A stretch of 64,000 nt of DNA from Salticus scenicus (taxonomy: Eukaryota > Arthropoda > Arachnida > Araneae > Salticidae). The notes beneath the pieces were generated by a model. That model saw nothing but the letters and a program-made list of their open reading frames with translations, was not told the origin of the DNA and searched no databases. Where the stretch lies: contig OZ005657.1 in the NCBI GenBank assembly GCA_963930645.1, positions 50,815,153 through 50,879,152 of the forward strand, read 5' to 3'. This document shows positions 11,311-22,800 of this stretch, piece after piece. Positions within the stretch are counted from its first letter, which is position 1. Each line of letters begins with the position of its first letter. The position numbers were made by a program, and so were the translations under genes.

Positions 11311-11700
11311 TGTGAAATAAGATATGATTAGCGTAATTGATTGACTAACAGGGTGTCACAAAGTATTTCTGATTCACTGTGAAGTATATAAATGGGAAAA
11401 CTACTTAATATTAATTTTCAGTGTTGTACGAATTTTTTTTAGTACATCATATGGTGTGCATGTACAGTTTACACGATATATATTCGACATAAAAAGTAAT
11501 CTGTTTAATGCTTTCTCTTATATATACATATGTATATATGTACTATGAATGCGTTTTCATACATGCATAAATATACACGTTTCACACACCATGAAAGCCG
11601 AAAATTATTTCAGCAAATTTTGTCTGTGTGTGTATGTGTGTGCGTCAGCGTGTCTGTACGCGTACAACGCTATTTTCATTATTATAAAATATTCTAATAT
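11311..11700. other. Intergenic, no gene seen
   Basis: It contains an ACAGGGTGTCACAAAGTATT motif at 11349 that resembles a transposon end without a partner, and a TG-rich patch near 11625-11645. The short open frame around 11549-11755 has no recognisable domain. Confidence 0.4.
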
Positions 11701-11704
11701 TAAA

Positions 11705-12262
11705 ATATTCTCATTCGATTTGTATACCCCCAAAACAGTTATATTCCTATTTTGAACGATCTAACTCAATTTCTATTTTTTTGCCCCTTCGCCCCCCCCC
11801 CCCATACACACACATTCGCCCTTTCTAATAATTCTAGACTTTCGAAAATATTCTCATCCTGTTTGTAGGTTCCGAAAACCTATATGCCCCAATTTTAAAC
11901 GGTCTAACGGTATTTTTACTTTTTTGCCCCTTCGCCGTCCCTTCGCGCTCCTCTTAATAATTTTACACTCTCGAAAATATTCTCATTCGATCTGTAGACC
12001 CTCAAATCCTTTCTGTACCTATTTTGAACGAGCTAACTCCAATTCTATTTTTTACAACTTCGCTCCCCCCCCCCTCCCTTTCCGATCTTCCTAATAATTT
12101 TAGACTTTCGAAAATATCCTCATCTATTTATATTCCCCCAAAATCTACATGTACCAATTTTAAACGGTCTCACGCTAATTTCAATTTCCCCCCCCCCCTT
12201 TTTTTGAGCCGACTAATAATTTTGCACTTTCGAAAATAACCTCATTTGATTTGTAGACCACA
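11705..12262. repeat. Degenerate minisatellite, about 130-bp unit with poly-C tracts
   Basis: The unit TTTCGAAAATATTCTCAT ... TTTGTAGACC ... AATTTTAAACGGTCTAAC ... CCCCTTCGCCCC ... CTAATAATTTT recurs about five times. The anchor (T/A)(T/C)CTCAT is near 11707, 11851, 11980, 12117 and 12238. Three copies carry long C runs (11793-11802, 12065-12074, 12187-12198). Confidence 0.75.
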
Positions 12263-13159
12263 AAAACATAGTAAAATCATGAAAAACGGCAGTTTTTCGA
12301 GTGACGCAAGCGGAAGGACAAACGGACGGAACGCTGCGAACTCATATATACGCCTCGTTTGACATCAAAGAGATTTGTAAAAGCCGACACTTAATATCTC
12401 AGCAAATATGCCATATTTTGTTCTGATATTTTCAAAATAATCTTTTAGCGTCGGTCTTAATCTATCCTGAAAATTTTACGTTCCTACATGCAGTATGTTT
12501 TGAGATCTGAATCTCAATTTAAAGCCAAAAAGGGAAAATGTGTGGTGTACGCTGTAAGGATGTAATGGACTAAAATATCTCTAAAACCGCACGAACGATT
12601 TTAATTTAATTAATATATGTTGTTAATGGGATCTTTCTGAATCTAGTAACGTTTTTGTTTTTTTCAGGAAAACTCTTGTTTTTTGTAAAAGTTGCTTTGA
12701 AAATAGAACTATATTACTCCGCCAAAATGCATGCTTTTATTCGGCAAAAATGTCGTAATTCGGTTCTTACTTTCAAGACACGTTGGTTGGCTGACCAACG
12801 TGAATGCAGTCAATAAATTTTTGTTATGAAGAATATAATTTTAATTTTAAGATTTCCCATTTCGTCAAAAAAGTATTTAGATAATATTTAAAATAAATGA
12901 AGAATTTTTTAATTATAGATATTCTATTTCATCATTATTCATAATGAATTAAAAATTTTTTTAAAGCGAAAACGTTTAATAAATCCCTCATGCACACAAA
13001 TTTATACCATGGTCCATGGTCTTTGGAGCGCATGCGTACATCATACGGATGCGTACATCCTGTAGACGCTAAGCTAATTGCTTTCCCTGTATCCGTCCGC
13101 GCCGCGGTGTTTGTTTAATTTGCTGATTGGAAATTGGAATTAATACGAAATTTTGCATG
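12263..13159. other. Intergenic with a 9-bp-stem hairpin
   Basis: The only structured point is at 12779-12802, where CACGTTGGT and ACCAACGTG flank a 6-base loop. A GGACAAACGGACGGAACG patch lies at 12314. I see no coding region. Such a hairpin can mark a Helitron-type end, but no CTRR-like end or 5' partner was recognised. Confidence 0.4.
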
Positions 13160-13195
13160 ATTTAGACAAATATTGCTTGTGCTCGGATACTTTTG
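13160..13195 (+). mobile_element. Isolated right end of a Tc1-like MITE
   Basis: GTGCTCGGATACTTTTGCTG matches the right terminal repeat of the element at 44903-45115. The terminal bases and the left end are absent, so it is a relic. Confidence 0.55.
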
Positions 13196-13995
13196 CTGTG
13201 ACCCACCGGTGTACCACGCCGGCGTGAACGTGTTAATCATAATTTTTATTAAAGAAATTAAAATAACACTGAGATATGAGAGCGAGAGTGTGAGCAGTGT
13301 TTTTTACATTTTCATTTTCAATCGGGAATTAAAATATTTATTCAAAAATTCCACCTACTTGCATGATTTAGTGGTAAGTGTTTTATAATTTTATATTCTT
13401 AAAACTTGCTTATAATTTTACGTATATGTAATTATAGGCTTCGTCTGATTGCACGGAAGTATTGTTATTTGTAAACAAACCATTGTTTACATTTTTTATA
13501 GTCGCTTTTTTCGCAAAATGTTACTCAGTTTTCTGTAATATGATAATTAAACAAGTTTTCGAATTTTTTATTATGTTTATTATTACTTTAATTATGTTGT
13601 TATTATTGGTAATATGTCACCTTTTAGCTTAGCAATTTTTGGAAAAATAAATTTAAGTGTTTTGATTAGAGATCCTAACTAATCGAGATACTAAGAGATA
13701 CTTCGATTACAGTCCAAAATTTATTTATTGGAATAAAATAGCTGTATTATTCTTTTCAAAAAACAGATTACGAAAAACTTTATTTTTGAATGATACAGCC
13801 TTGTAAAACGAAGCAACAAAAATCCTATATATGATAACATGGGAAGGGAGAAAGGGAGCTATCTGACTGATGTACAGCCTTAATTAGATACATCACAAGT
13901 CTAATGTAATGGGTAATTGGGAAATGTTGTATGTACTGTATTAATACATTATAACTGAATATTGTTAAATTTTAAATGAATTTGAATGTCAAACG
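13196..13995. other. Intergenic, no gene seen
   Basis: AT-rich. A 71-residue open frame overlapping its start shows no domain. No terminal repeats were found. Confidence 0.4.
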
Positions 13996-14285
13996 GCCGT
14001 ATTCACCATTAACTTCAACTCCCGGTTCAACTCAAAAACTTGAAAAGCATCTAAAGGCAGGGTACAGCTTTCCAGCAAAATTTGGCCCGCTGTTTCTGCC
14101 ATCTAGCGTCGAGGATTTCATATAATCTTTGATTGGTTTCTTTCACCTAAAAAGTCTGAAAATAACTATACCGCTAGATGGCAGCAACAGCACGGCAAAA
14201 TTTGCTGAAAATTCGTACCCCCGCCTTTATACGCTTTTAAGATTTTCATGTTCAACCGAGAGTTGAAGTTATTGGTGAATAACAG
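13996..14285. mobile_element. Palindromic MITE with a second MITE in its centre
   Basis: The left arm GCCGTATTCACCATTAACTT and the right arm read in reverse complement (GCTGTTATTCACCAATAACTT) are long inverted repeats that go on through CAACTC-CGGTT(C/G)AAC. The element is a nearly complete fold-back once the inner element (14054-14227) is removed. No coding capacity. Confidence 0.8.
14054..14227. mobile_element. Inner fold-back MITE, 174 bp, TA target
   Basis: The ends AAGGCAGGGTAC ... and ... GTACCCCCGCCTT are inverted repeats that extend through CAGCAAAATTT(G) and TGCCATCTAGCG / CGCTAGATGGCA. TA flanks it at 14052-14053 and 14228-14229. It sits at the centre of the outer palindrome. Confidence 0.75.
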
Positions 14286-14366
14286 CATTAGTTGTGTATC
14301 ATAATAATCATTTATAATGCTTTTGACGGATATAGCTAAGGTAGTAAGAAAACTACTTTATATCAA

Positions 14367-14772
14367 CAGGGTTGCCACGCTACCTGGAGAACCTGGAATA
14401 GTCAGGGAATTTGAAAATTGACTATAAAAGTCAGTGAAAAGAAAAATCTGCCAATGCACGGTCATTTCCCCTCCCCCCCCCCCTTTTTTTTTCTCCATTA
14501 GCTTCTGCTATTTTTTTTAAACACCCCCAACCTTCTTTTTTGCTCATGCAAGGAATTTCTTATTTCGCTTATAAGCGACAAATGCTATCATTATATGCAA
14601 CTTTTGTCATATGTAAATTTTGTGTTTACAAGTGGGACGTTAATTATTTTGCCCTCAACACAGTCAATGCTCAATATACGGTTTACGGTTAGACTGAAAT
14701 TTTTTTAGAATATACCTGGAAAACCTTTTAAAAGTCAGGGAATTTCATTCTCCTGTTTGAGTGGCAACCCTG
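14367..14772. mobile_element. Non-autonomous TIR transposon with 6-bp TATCAA duplication
   Basis: The ends are CAGGGTTGCCACGCTACCTG at the left and the inverted GTGGCAACCCTG at the right. Subterminal CCTGGA(G/A)AACC and AGTCAGGGAATTT lie on both sides, some in direct orientation. TATCAA is present at 14361-14366 and 14773-14778. The interior has C and T runs (14471-14490) and no open frame. The 6-bp duplication and CAGGG ends do not fit the TA or TTAA families elsewhere in the window, so the superfamily is left open. Confidence 0.75.
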
Positions 14773-15039
14773 TATCAAGCTTATACTGTACTCTACTCTA
14801 AATATAATAATGCAGCACAAGCAGTATAAAGAAAATAAGGCTAAGCTTTACTATAGGGTACCTGTTGGCGATTCATGATGCTGTAATGAGATTCAGTGTA
14901 TCGACACTTTTTAATAGTAACTTTTTTGTATCGGTACTTCATTTAACTGTCTTGGAACTTTGTTTTTCTTTTTGTGCCAGCCGCGCGCGCGTGTTTATCG
15001 TAATGCGGCCCAGCTGATCATATTTTAACACCTTTATTT
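14773..15039. other. Spacer, nothing recognised
   Basis: Mostly AT-rich with a short GC patch (CCGCGCGCGCG near 14982). No feature supported. Confidence 0.35.
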
Positions 15040-15790
15040 TCCACAAATATGAACAGAATTGACATTTATTATTAATATGTCATATTTATATGTCATATTT
15101 ATATGTATATTTATTATTAATACAAAATCATGTTTTCTATAGTATATAATATAATTAGCATAAAGATTTACAGAGCCACACAAAAAATATTTAGACCATT
15201 AAAGGCTGTAATTAGAAAATGCAGAAATTGCATTTTCCTTTTTAGTAAGCATTTTTAGCACTTTCTAGGAATGTTTAAAAGTGATTATGATTTAAATTAG
15301 TCTGTCTGTATTTCTATCCGTCTATCTATCTGCACGTCTGTCCGTATCTAGAGTCTATAAATATATTCAGAATTTTTTCAAAGTGATATATATTATTCAA
15401 GTACCCTGTGGAATATTTCCTAAAAGCATAACCGGTTTGTGTATAGGGAAGCCTGAAAGAATACCAATGCATTGCTTTTTATGAGAAGCATTTTTATAAA
15501 TCATATTTAAATAACTTTCTACTGCAAAAATAATAAGGAAATTGACATTTATTGTTAATATGCTAAAAATAATAATAATAATAATATTTTATATATAATT
15601 ACAAGGCTACACTAAAATATTCAGATACATTAAGGGTTGTAATTGGAAATTATCGAAATTGCATTTCAACTTCTGTTAATCGATTTTAACACTTTTCAAA
15701 AATGTTTAAGAGTAATTATAAGTTCAGTTAGTCTATTTGTCTGCCTTTCTGTCCTGTCTATCCGCTGTGCGATAGCGTAGCGTAGGCAAA
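15040..15790 (+). repeat. Two diverged tandem copies (about 0.43-0.49 kb) with GTCTGTC runs
   Basis: 15055-15345 and 15540-15775 share, in the same order, TTGACATTTATT(A/G)TTAATATG, AGA(C/T)(C/A)ATTAA(A/G)G(C/G)(C/T)TGTAATT, ATTGCATTT and TTTAAGAGTAATTAT-type sequence. Each ends in a TCTGTCTG/TCCGTC-rich run. The GTCTG runs resemble those of the HINE-like elements, but no terminal structure could be defined. Confidence 0.55.
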
Positions 15791-15837
15791 GAACTGTGAT
15801 GGTTAAACGATACAGCGAGTACGTACACTATTAAAAA

Positions 15838-15962
15838 AATGCAACTTTGCTGTCTGAAATTCTCTGTAATTTGAGAAAAAGTCGTAAATTACGGAAAAAT
15901 TGCGTTGACAAAACGTATTTTTCTGTAATTACAGAGAATGTCTGGCAGCAAAGTTGCATATA
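15838..15962. repeat. Fold-back sequence (MITE-like hairpin)
   Basis: ATGCAACTTTGCTG and CAGCAAAGTTGCAT are exact inverted ends. Further complementary blocks (TCTCTGTAATT / AATTACAGAGA) lie inside. The total is about 125 bp with an AT-rich loop. Target duplication unclear. Confidence 0.65.
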
Positions 15963-17061
15963 TTTAACAATTTACAGTTAAAAAGTTAAAAATCAATGCG
16001 AACCACATGGTTTTTCGTTTTTCTTTCTTTTGTATCGGAATTTAAAATTAATAAAGAAAAAACAACAAACAAAGATCAACAACAAAAAAAGTTTTTTACC
16101 ATTCTATGAAATGTTACTACCCGTTACAAAATTAAAGAAAAATATTTTTAGAAAAATATTTTTTTGTATTTTATTTTATAAATAATAATCTATAAATTTT
16201 ATTTATAATTATTATTTTAATAATGTATATAATTTTATATAATTTTATTTCAACAATAAACTGTTCAAATCTAAGACACAATTTACAATTCCCACATAAA
16301 TTGATATTCTTGCTCTATTATGCAGACATAGGGGAGAACCGTGTATTATGGACCCCCTAAGCAAGAATGCTCATAAAACTTAAATTATTAAAATAAAAAG
16401 ATTTCATTTGGTGGCTGCTCATTACAATTGCGTAGTTACATACTTTAAACTTCTAAAGTACTCTGGGAACTATTAATATTTGCAGAAAATAATTATTTTA
16501 TTTACGTATCGGTGGTCCATATTACACGAACGTATGTGTAATATGGACCAAGTGGTCCATAGTGGTCCTTCCCGTTCCCCAACAGTTGACACACTTGGAA
16601 TTGTGAAACGAACTGTCCAGCATATTCCCTCACACACTTGTACTATGGACGAAAAAAAGGGAAGGTTATATCCAATGGGTAGTGTGCGAAAGAAGTGATA
16701 ATTTGATTATCCCTGCTTCCCTGGCCTATTCTATAGCCTCAAGATTTTGAGTATGCGACATATGTACGCCGAGCATTAACAAAATCTCTCTGTTTTTATT
16801 ATGGACCACTGGTCCATATTACACAACACAGCATGGTTCATATTACAAGCGTAAACAGAGCAACGTGGTTTCCAATCAAAAATCGCTATGCAAATTGATG
16901 CCCACGAAACTCATGTCTAAATTGTTCATAAAATACGTACATTTACTACTATTAACGCGAAAATTATATTACAATTACCTAACAGCAGAAAGTAATACTT
17001 CCATTTTTAACATACTTGTTACATGAATGATCATATAAACCGAAAACTCAATTTCATAATC

Positions 17062-17066
17062 ATCCA
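17062..17066. repeat. Target site duplication ATCCA, left copy
   Basis: The five bases directly before the LTR end TGTGATAT are repeated as ATCCA at 31616-31620, at the far end of the 14.5-kb retrotransposon block. A 5-bp duplication is normal for Ty3/Gypsy integrases. Confidence 0.75.
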
Positions 17067-17971
17067 TGTGATATTTATTTGGTAGGTAGTGTGAATTCTT
17101 TCTTTATAACAGCCGTGAAGATAATCAGAAGAAGCGTTATGTCCCACAAATAACTCAGGCAAGCGAAATCTATAATGCAATCATTTAATAAAATTCAAAG
17201 TCATCATATGTCTTGCAATTTCAATAACACATAAATTCCTTTGAAAAAATTCACAGTACAAATAGTCACCCGAAACATCTAGAATAAAGTTTTTTATGTA
17301 TAATATATGGAAGATGAATATGAATTAACATTAAATGAACGGGATGGACACGGGGAGAGAAGTATTCAAAAGTTACGTCTTTTCAGCAGCAGAGAAAATG
17401 CAGAAGTGATGAAATTGTTGGCTGGATACATTACCCAAAACAACATAAAAATTAAGCCAAGGCAACACCCAACTTTTTCAGTTACAGCTAATTTAGTGTA
17501 ACTTTTTAAAATAAATTGGCGATTGATTTCGTAGCCAAAAATCCGTTATCAGTTCGTGAGAATCTGGCAAACCAACCTTAACTCTTGACCACAAGAATTT
17601 TATCGTTAAATTTTTATTTATAAACCTTAGTCAAAGAAGAATACGCGATTTCTATTTTTACGTCGCAGATGTGAGATCTGTTCAATATTCAAAATGACAT
17701 CAGGAAACATTTTATTCTGTTTTATTTAATTGCGATGAAACGAATTGTTCTCCACAGAATTAAGCGATTGAAAGATCATCTCTTGCTTTTATTATTATTA
17801 TTTCTTTTAAATGAAAGGAATAGTATGGCTTGCTCTTTTTGTAAGAAGGAATAAAGAATGAAACCGCATATATTAACTCGCTTTTTATACAGATAGAAAA
17901 TGAATTGGGAAGGAATTAAATTTATCAGAAATGTAATACATAATTTAGAATATGTGATTTTCGATATCACA
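17067..17971 (-). repeat. 3' LTR of the Gypsy element (905 bp)
   Basis: On the minus strand the LTR begins TGTGATATCGAAAATC and ends AAATATCACA, giving perfect terminal inverted repeats TGTGATAT/ATATCACA. The same 905 bp occur at 26661-27565 without a length difference, and the roughly 400 bp I compared base by base are identical, so insertion is recent. It is preceded on the minus strand by the purine tract AAGGGGAGAAA. A promoter and poly-A signal are expected here; I did not locate them with confidence. Confidence 0.93.
17307..17501 (+). CDS. Antisense open frame within the LTR, unknown
   Basis: A 64-codon frame on the strand opposite to the retrotransposon starts MEDEYELTLNERDGHGE and ends FSVTANLV. 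It lies entirely within the LTR and recurs unchanged at 26901-27095 because the LTRs are duplicates. Its composition (charged, mixed, few low-complexity runs) is more protein-like than other short frames in the window, but I recognise no domain. It could be chance, an antisense product, or a relic of captured coding sequence. No promoter or expression evidence. Confidence 0.2.
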   Translation: MEDEYELTLNERDGHGERSIQKLRLFSSRENAEVMKLLAGYITQNNIKIKPRQHPTFSVTANLV

Positions 17972-17973
17972 TA

Positions 17974-17984
17974 TTTCTCCCCTT
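17974..17984 (-). promoter_or_regulatory. Polypurine tract (plus-strand primer) of the Gypsy element
   Basis: The minus strand reads AAGGGGAGAAA then TA directly before the 3' LTR. The position and purine purity fit the primer for second-strand DNA synthesis. The same sequence lies next to the copy at 27565. Confidence 0.75.
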
Positions 17985-19335
17985 CGTCTGAAAAAGAAAG
18001 TTGTTGCCCAGGGTTATCATATACAACACATATTCTACATATAGAACAGAAAAATTATATATATGTATAAGATATCAAAAGAAATGTATATGTAAACAGT
18101 TGTACAACTTTGTATGAAATATATAGAGTAGCTACCATTACATTTTTTTTTAATATGTGCACATTTTCACTCATGTCCATGAGAATATTCTTCAGTCATC
18201 TTATTTTTCTTAAATATATGCTTCATAGTCCACTGCATATACGATTTGTTGATATATCTATATGAATCACTGACATTCACAATGAAAAAGCAGTAATATT
18301 GGATATCATGTATTTTTCTAATTATTTCTTCTGCTAGATTCATATAACAATAGTTTGCAAACATAATAGTACTTTGTGGAAATAATATTCATTACAGTAG
18401 AAAATAATATATATAAATGCAAAAATGAAATATAAAGAAGCAAAATTATCTAAAACTAAATATACAATACACCAAATGATGTGTAAGAAACATCAGAAAA
18501 ATATTGTCAAAATAAAAATATGAAAAAAATATGATGTGTGAATAACACCATAAAATATAAGCAAAAATGTGTTTTGGCCAATTCCAGCCAGGAAAGCTGT
18601 TCAATTGTGTTAGGCATCCACCGTAACACGAACAAACTACCTTACTCTTGTGTGAAACACAAGTATATGACTCAGGCTTAGGGCCTTCGTCCTAGATGAA
18701 TAGGGCATGTAAAAAACAGCTCCACCACGCCATTAAGAAAAAATGTACGATCGGGAGCACCTCAAAAACAGGGACGGGAGATTTTCAAATGAATAAATAG
18801 AGAACTACTAGTTTAATAGCATACTAGAATTCTCAAAATTGGATGCTCTCAATTGAGTTGATGATTCTTGGGGCAATAATTCTGAACGAATCATCTTCTC
18901 AAGGAGGGATAATTATTTCAAAAAATAAAATAAAATAAAAGGTGTAGATTCAATGACTTGATATCTACAAAAATCATAAAAAAGTCATTCCAAGAAAATT
19001 GAGAGCATAAAAAAAGTCACGATCGGTAATATTCACACATTGACACATTTATGGCAATACATGTTGCTAGCAAAACGTTCAAATTATTCAAAAATGGGAA
19101 AATTCAAAATTTTAAATGATATATTATAACATTATGTGTTCAATGAAATAGCATAAGATATTATTATTATTTTTTTTTTTATGAACATATTTATTTATTT
19201 TTGAATACTAAACAATGTGTTATTTAAGTGTTTTTGACAAGTGTCTAAGATGCAAATGTGTGTAAATTGTAATTCTTATGTTCTTAAATAAATGTTAATA
19301 TAACGTAAGAGTATATTTTTATAATTTTGTCATAA

Positions 19336-19373
<38 letters not shown>

Positions 19374-19553
19374 AATATGTCAAATATATCGATTTGAATA
19401 AAAGAATATGCAACACTTTAGAGTAATACTGTTATGTCAATTGCACCCTTGAACATGCAAAAAGTGGGCCCGCCAATAATGGCATGCAATGATGCAGTAA
19501 GCACAACAAAGTTCCCTTGGCCTTTGGGAATTGCAGCAAAATATTTGCATATT

Positions 19554-19592
<39 letters not shown>

Positions 19593-19777
19593 ATGTAATA
19601 TAAATGCTGTTAAGAATATCTTTTGAGAAACTGATATATTGATTGTAAAATAAAATTTAAAATTATAAATATTAAATAAATAAAGTGTAAAGGTCATTTA
19701 TGAGTATATGATTTTTTATGACAATAAGTTTACCCCTGCAGTGGTACCCCTGCAATGGTAACTCGTTCCACTTTTTT

Positions 19778-19804
<27 letters not shown>
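17985..19804 (-). other. Long 3' untranslated region of the Gypsy element, no env
   Basis: About 1.8 kb separate the pol stop from the polypurine tract. There is no open frame long enough for an envelope protein. Three long A-runs (minus strand) lie at about 19340-19369, 19557-19587 and 19777-19806, the last directly after the pol stop. A 14-bp near-repeat (ACCCCTGCAGTGGT / ACCCCTGCAATGGT) lies at 19733-19760. The region around 18590-18720 weakly resembles the SINE-like sequence at 40628 (shared GGCTTAGGGCC... / GGCTAGGGCC...). Confidence 0.7.
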
Positions 19805-19809
<5 letters not shown>

Positions 19810-22800
19810 GATTTGCCTTATTTTTCCTTGGACGCAAATTATATGAGTGTGTAGATTTTGGAATAGCATTGAAATTATTTGGTGTGCATTTTTGTCTTGG
19901 ACGTAGATTATATGAGTGTGTAGGTGTTGATATGTTTTGAAAAGTGTTTTGATCATTTGTAACACAGTTATCAACTAAATGTGTGTTTCTGGGTGGAGCT
20001 AGCAACAGTCTATCCACATGTACCTTAAATGCAGACTCATCAGGGTAGTTTATTCTTTTTATTGAAAATACAACTGGTGAATGCTTTTTAAATACAATAA
20101 AAGGACCATAATATTTAAGTCTAAATCTGTCAGTAGATTTCAAATATACAATATCTTTTTCGAAAATGTTTCTTAACTTTGTTTTTCTTTGATAATAGTT
20201 ATAGCTTCTTTCTTGAGACATTTTAATAATATTGTAAGCTTTATGATAAATTTTATCAAGGTCATGCATTAGTTTATAAACATCAACATTTCTGTCAAGG
20301 AATGGTTGGTTGCACTGAGAATCATATGTATCAAAAATTAATGATAATTCTCTGCCAAAGTGTAAGAAATTTGGTGAAAATTGTGTAGACGAATGTTTTG
20401 ATCCATTATACAAAGATTTATGAATATTGATAGCATTTACAAATGTGTGTCCTTCTTGTAGGAGTGTTTTTATGGAATATTTTATGCTTTTGTTTATTCT
20501 TTCAGAAATAGCGTTGCTTTGTGGATGAGCAACAGAAGAGTGTAAAATTTTGATACCTAGTGTGTCGTTGAAATTGTTATAAACATGTGACGTGAATTGG
20601 GGTCCAAGATCTGAAAGAATTACAGATGGACGACCATGTGTGGATATGTAAGAAAATAAACATTTAACAACTTTTTGTGCAGATGTATCCGTTAAGGGAT
20701 AAAGTTCTGCATGTCTTGAGAAATGGTCAATTATGGTCAATATGGATTGACCATTTTCGAAAGGACCTAACAAATCAGTAGATATAGTATGTCCAGGAAA
20801 TTTTGGTGTGTAGGTTGGCTGTAAAGGTGCATTAAGTATACGATGATGTTTTGATTGTAAACAATTTGTACAAGATGCAACAAAATTTAATGTGTCGTTG
20901 TACATTCCTCTCCAAAAAAATCTAGATGATAAAAATTCGTAAGTTTTTGTAAATCCGAAGTGTGATAAATGAGAAATAGTTAATGTCTTAGCTTTTAATT
21001 TTTCTGGCACAACAATACAGTAAGTATATGTGTCATTGCAAGTGTCATACTTTTTTATCATTAGAACTTTAGTATCAGGATGTATAAAAAAATTAGAAAA
21101 CTTCTTAGATGATCCTTTTCTTAAAATTTCATTATATATAGGAGATAATTTATCATCCTTTTTCTGCTCAAACACAAAAGTGTTATTTGATATTTCCAGG
21201 AGGGGATCTTTATTACCATTTTGGCCAGAAATAAGAAAGTTTAATTGATAATTATTTTTACCTTTTTCATAATTTTCATGACCATTTGTACTCACCTTAT
21301 CAGGATCAATTTGAATGACAGGAAGATTTTCTTCAAAAACAATCTTCGGATTAGTAGAAAGGTTTTCTTGATTTTCATCTAAGTTACATCTGGACAAATA
21401 ATCAGCTAAAATATTGCTAGAACCAGGTATATGTTCAAAAGAATAAGAATATTCAGAAAGGTCCATAAGCCATCTAGTAGTAATGTCTGCAGGATTTGTT
21501 GTTTTCTTATATTTTTTTAAAGGTGCACTGTCCGAAAGAATTACAAAATTTCGATTATATAAATAGTATTTAAATGCAAGTACAGATCTGTGTATGGCCA
21601 TTAATTCTAGTTTCAATGAAGGATATTTTTGTTCAGAGGGTTTTAATGATTTTGAAAAATATGCAATGGGCAAAAGTCTATCGCCAAATTTTTGCATAAG
21701 TACACCTGAAATTGCAACTTTTGATGCGTCTGTGTTTACGAAAAATTTTTTGTTCCAGTCAGGTGATCTGACAATTGGAGGTTTGAAAAATAATTGTTGC
21801 AATTTTTCAAAAATTTCTTGATGTTTCTGAGTCCACTTAAAAGTGACTTTAGGTTTGGTTAAGTCAATTAATGGCTGGACAATTTGAGAAAAAGTTGGTA
21901 ATAATGATTTATAATAAGTAGCAAGTCCTAAAAATCTTTTCACCTGTTTCTTAGTAGTTGGTACAGGAAATGAATTAATTTTAATAATATTAGCCTGCAC
22001 CGGGGAAATTGTATGATTTTGAATGTGAAAACCTAAATAATCTACTTCTGTTTTGTGAAATGAACATTTGTTAGGAGTTAAAGTTAAATTGTACTTTTTT
22101 AAAACATCGAATACTTTCCTTAATTTAAACATTGTTTCTTCAAATGAGTTAGCCCCTAAAATTAAGTCATCTTGATAGGAATAGATTCCATCTTCCTGAA
22201 TTTCATCTAAAAGACTATCCATAAGTGATTGAAAAATAGAGCGAGCTGTTTTAAGACCAAAACATAAACGTTTATATTTATATGAACCAAACATTGATGT
22301 AAAAGTAACATAATCTTTAAATTTTTCCGGTAAATCGATTTCATGATATGCTTGTTGAAAATCTAATGACGTAAAATATTTATATGATGATAAATTTGAA
22401 ATAATAGTTTGAATTTTTGGTAAAGGGTAAGAAGAACCCTGAATTACCGTGTTTAGCATTCTTAGATCTAAAGCTAGTCTGAATCTTTGTTTTCCTGAAC
22501 CATCCGGTTTCTTTTTTACCAAAAGGATGGGACAGGCCCATTCAGAGCAACTACGCTCAATGATATTAGCATCTGCAAGTTCTCTAATTTGATTGAGAGC
22601 TTCGTTTTGCAGAGCTTGAGGTATTGGGAAAGGAAGAGTTTTTATTGGAAAATCATTTGTGAGCTTTAAATTTGGAATAACTTTATCAGTATGTCCTAAG
22701 GTTGCTAAAGATTTTGAAAAAACAGCAAAATTTTCGAATAGTAATTTTTGCAACTGCTCTTTTTCTTCTTTACATAAGTGATCAAGTTTGAAGTCAGAAT

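Noticed and set aside
13160..13210. A complete Tc1-like element
   Set aside because: Only one terminal segment is present; no left end or transposase could be found.
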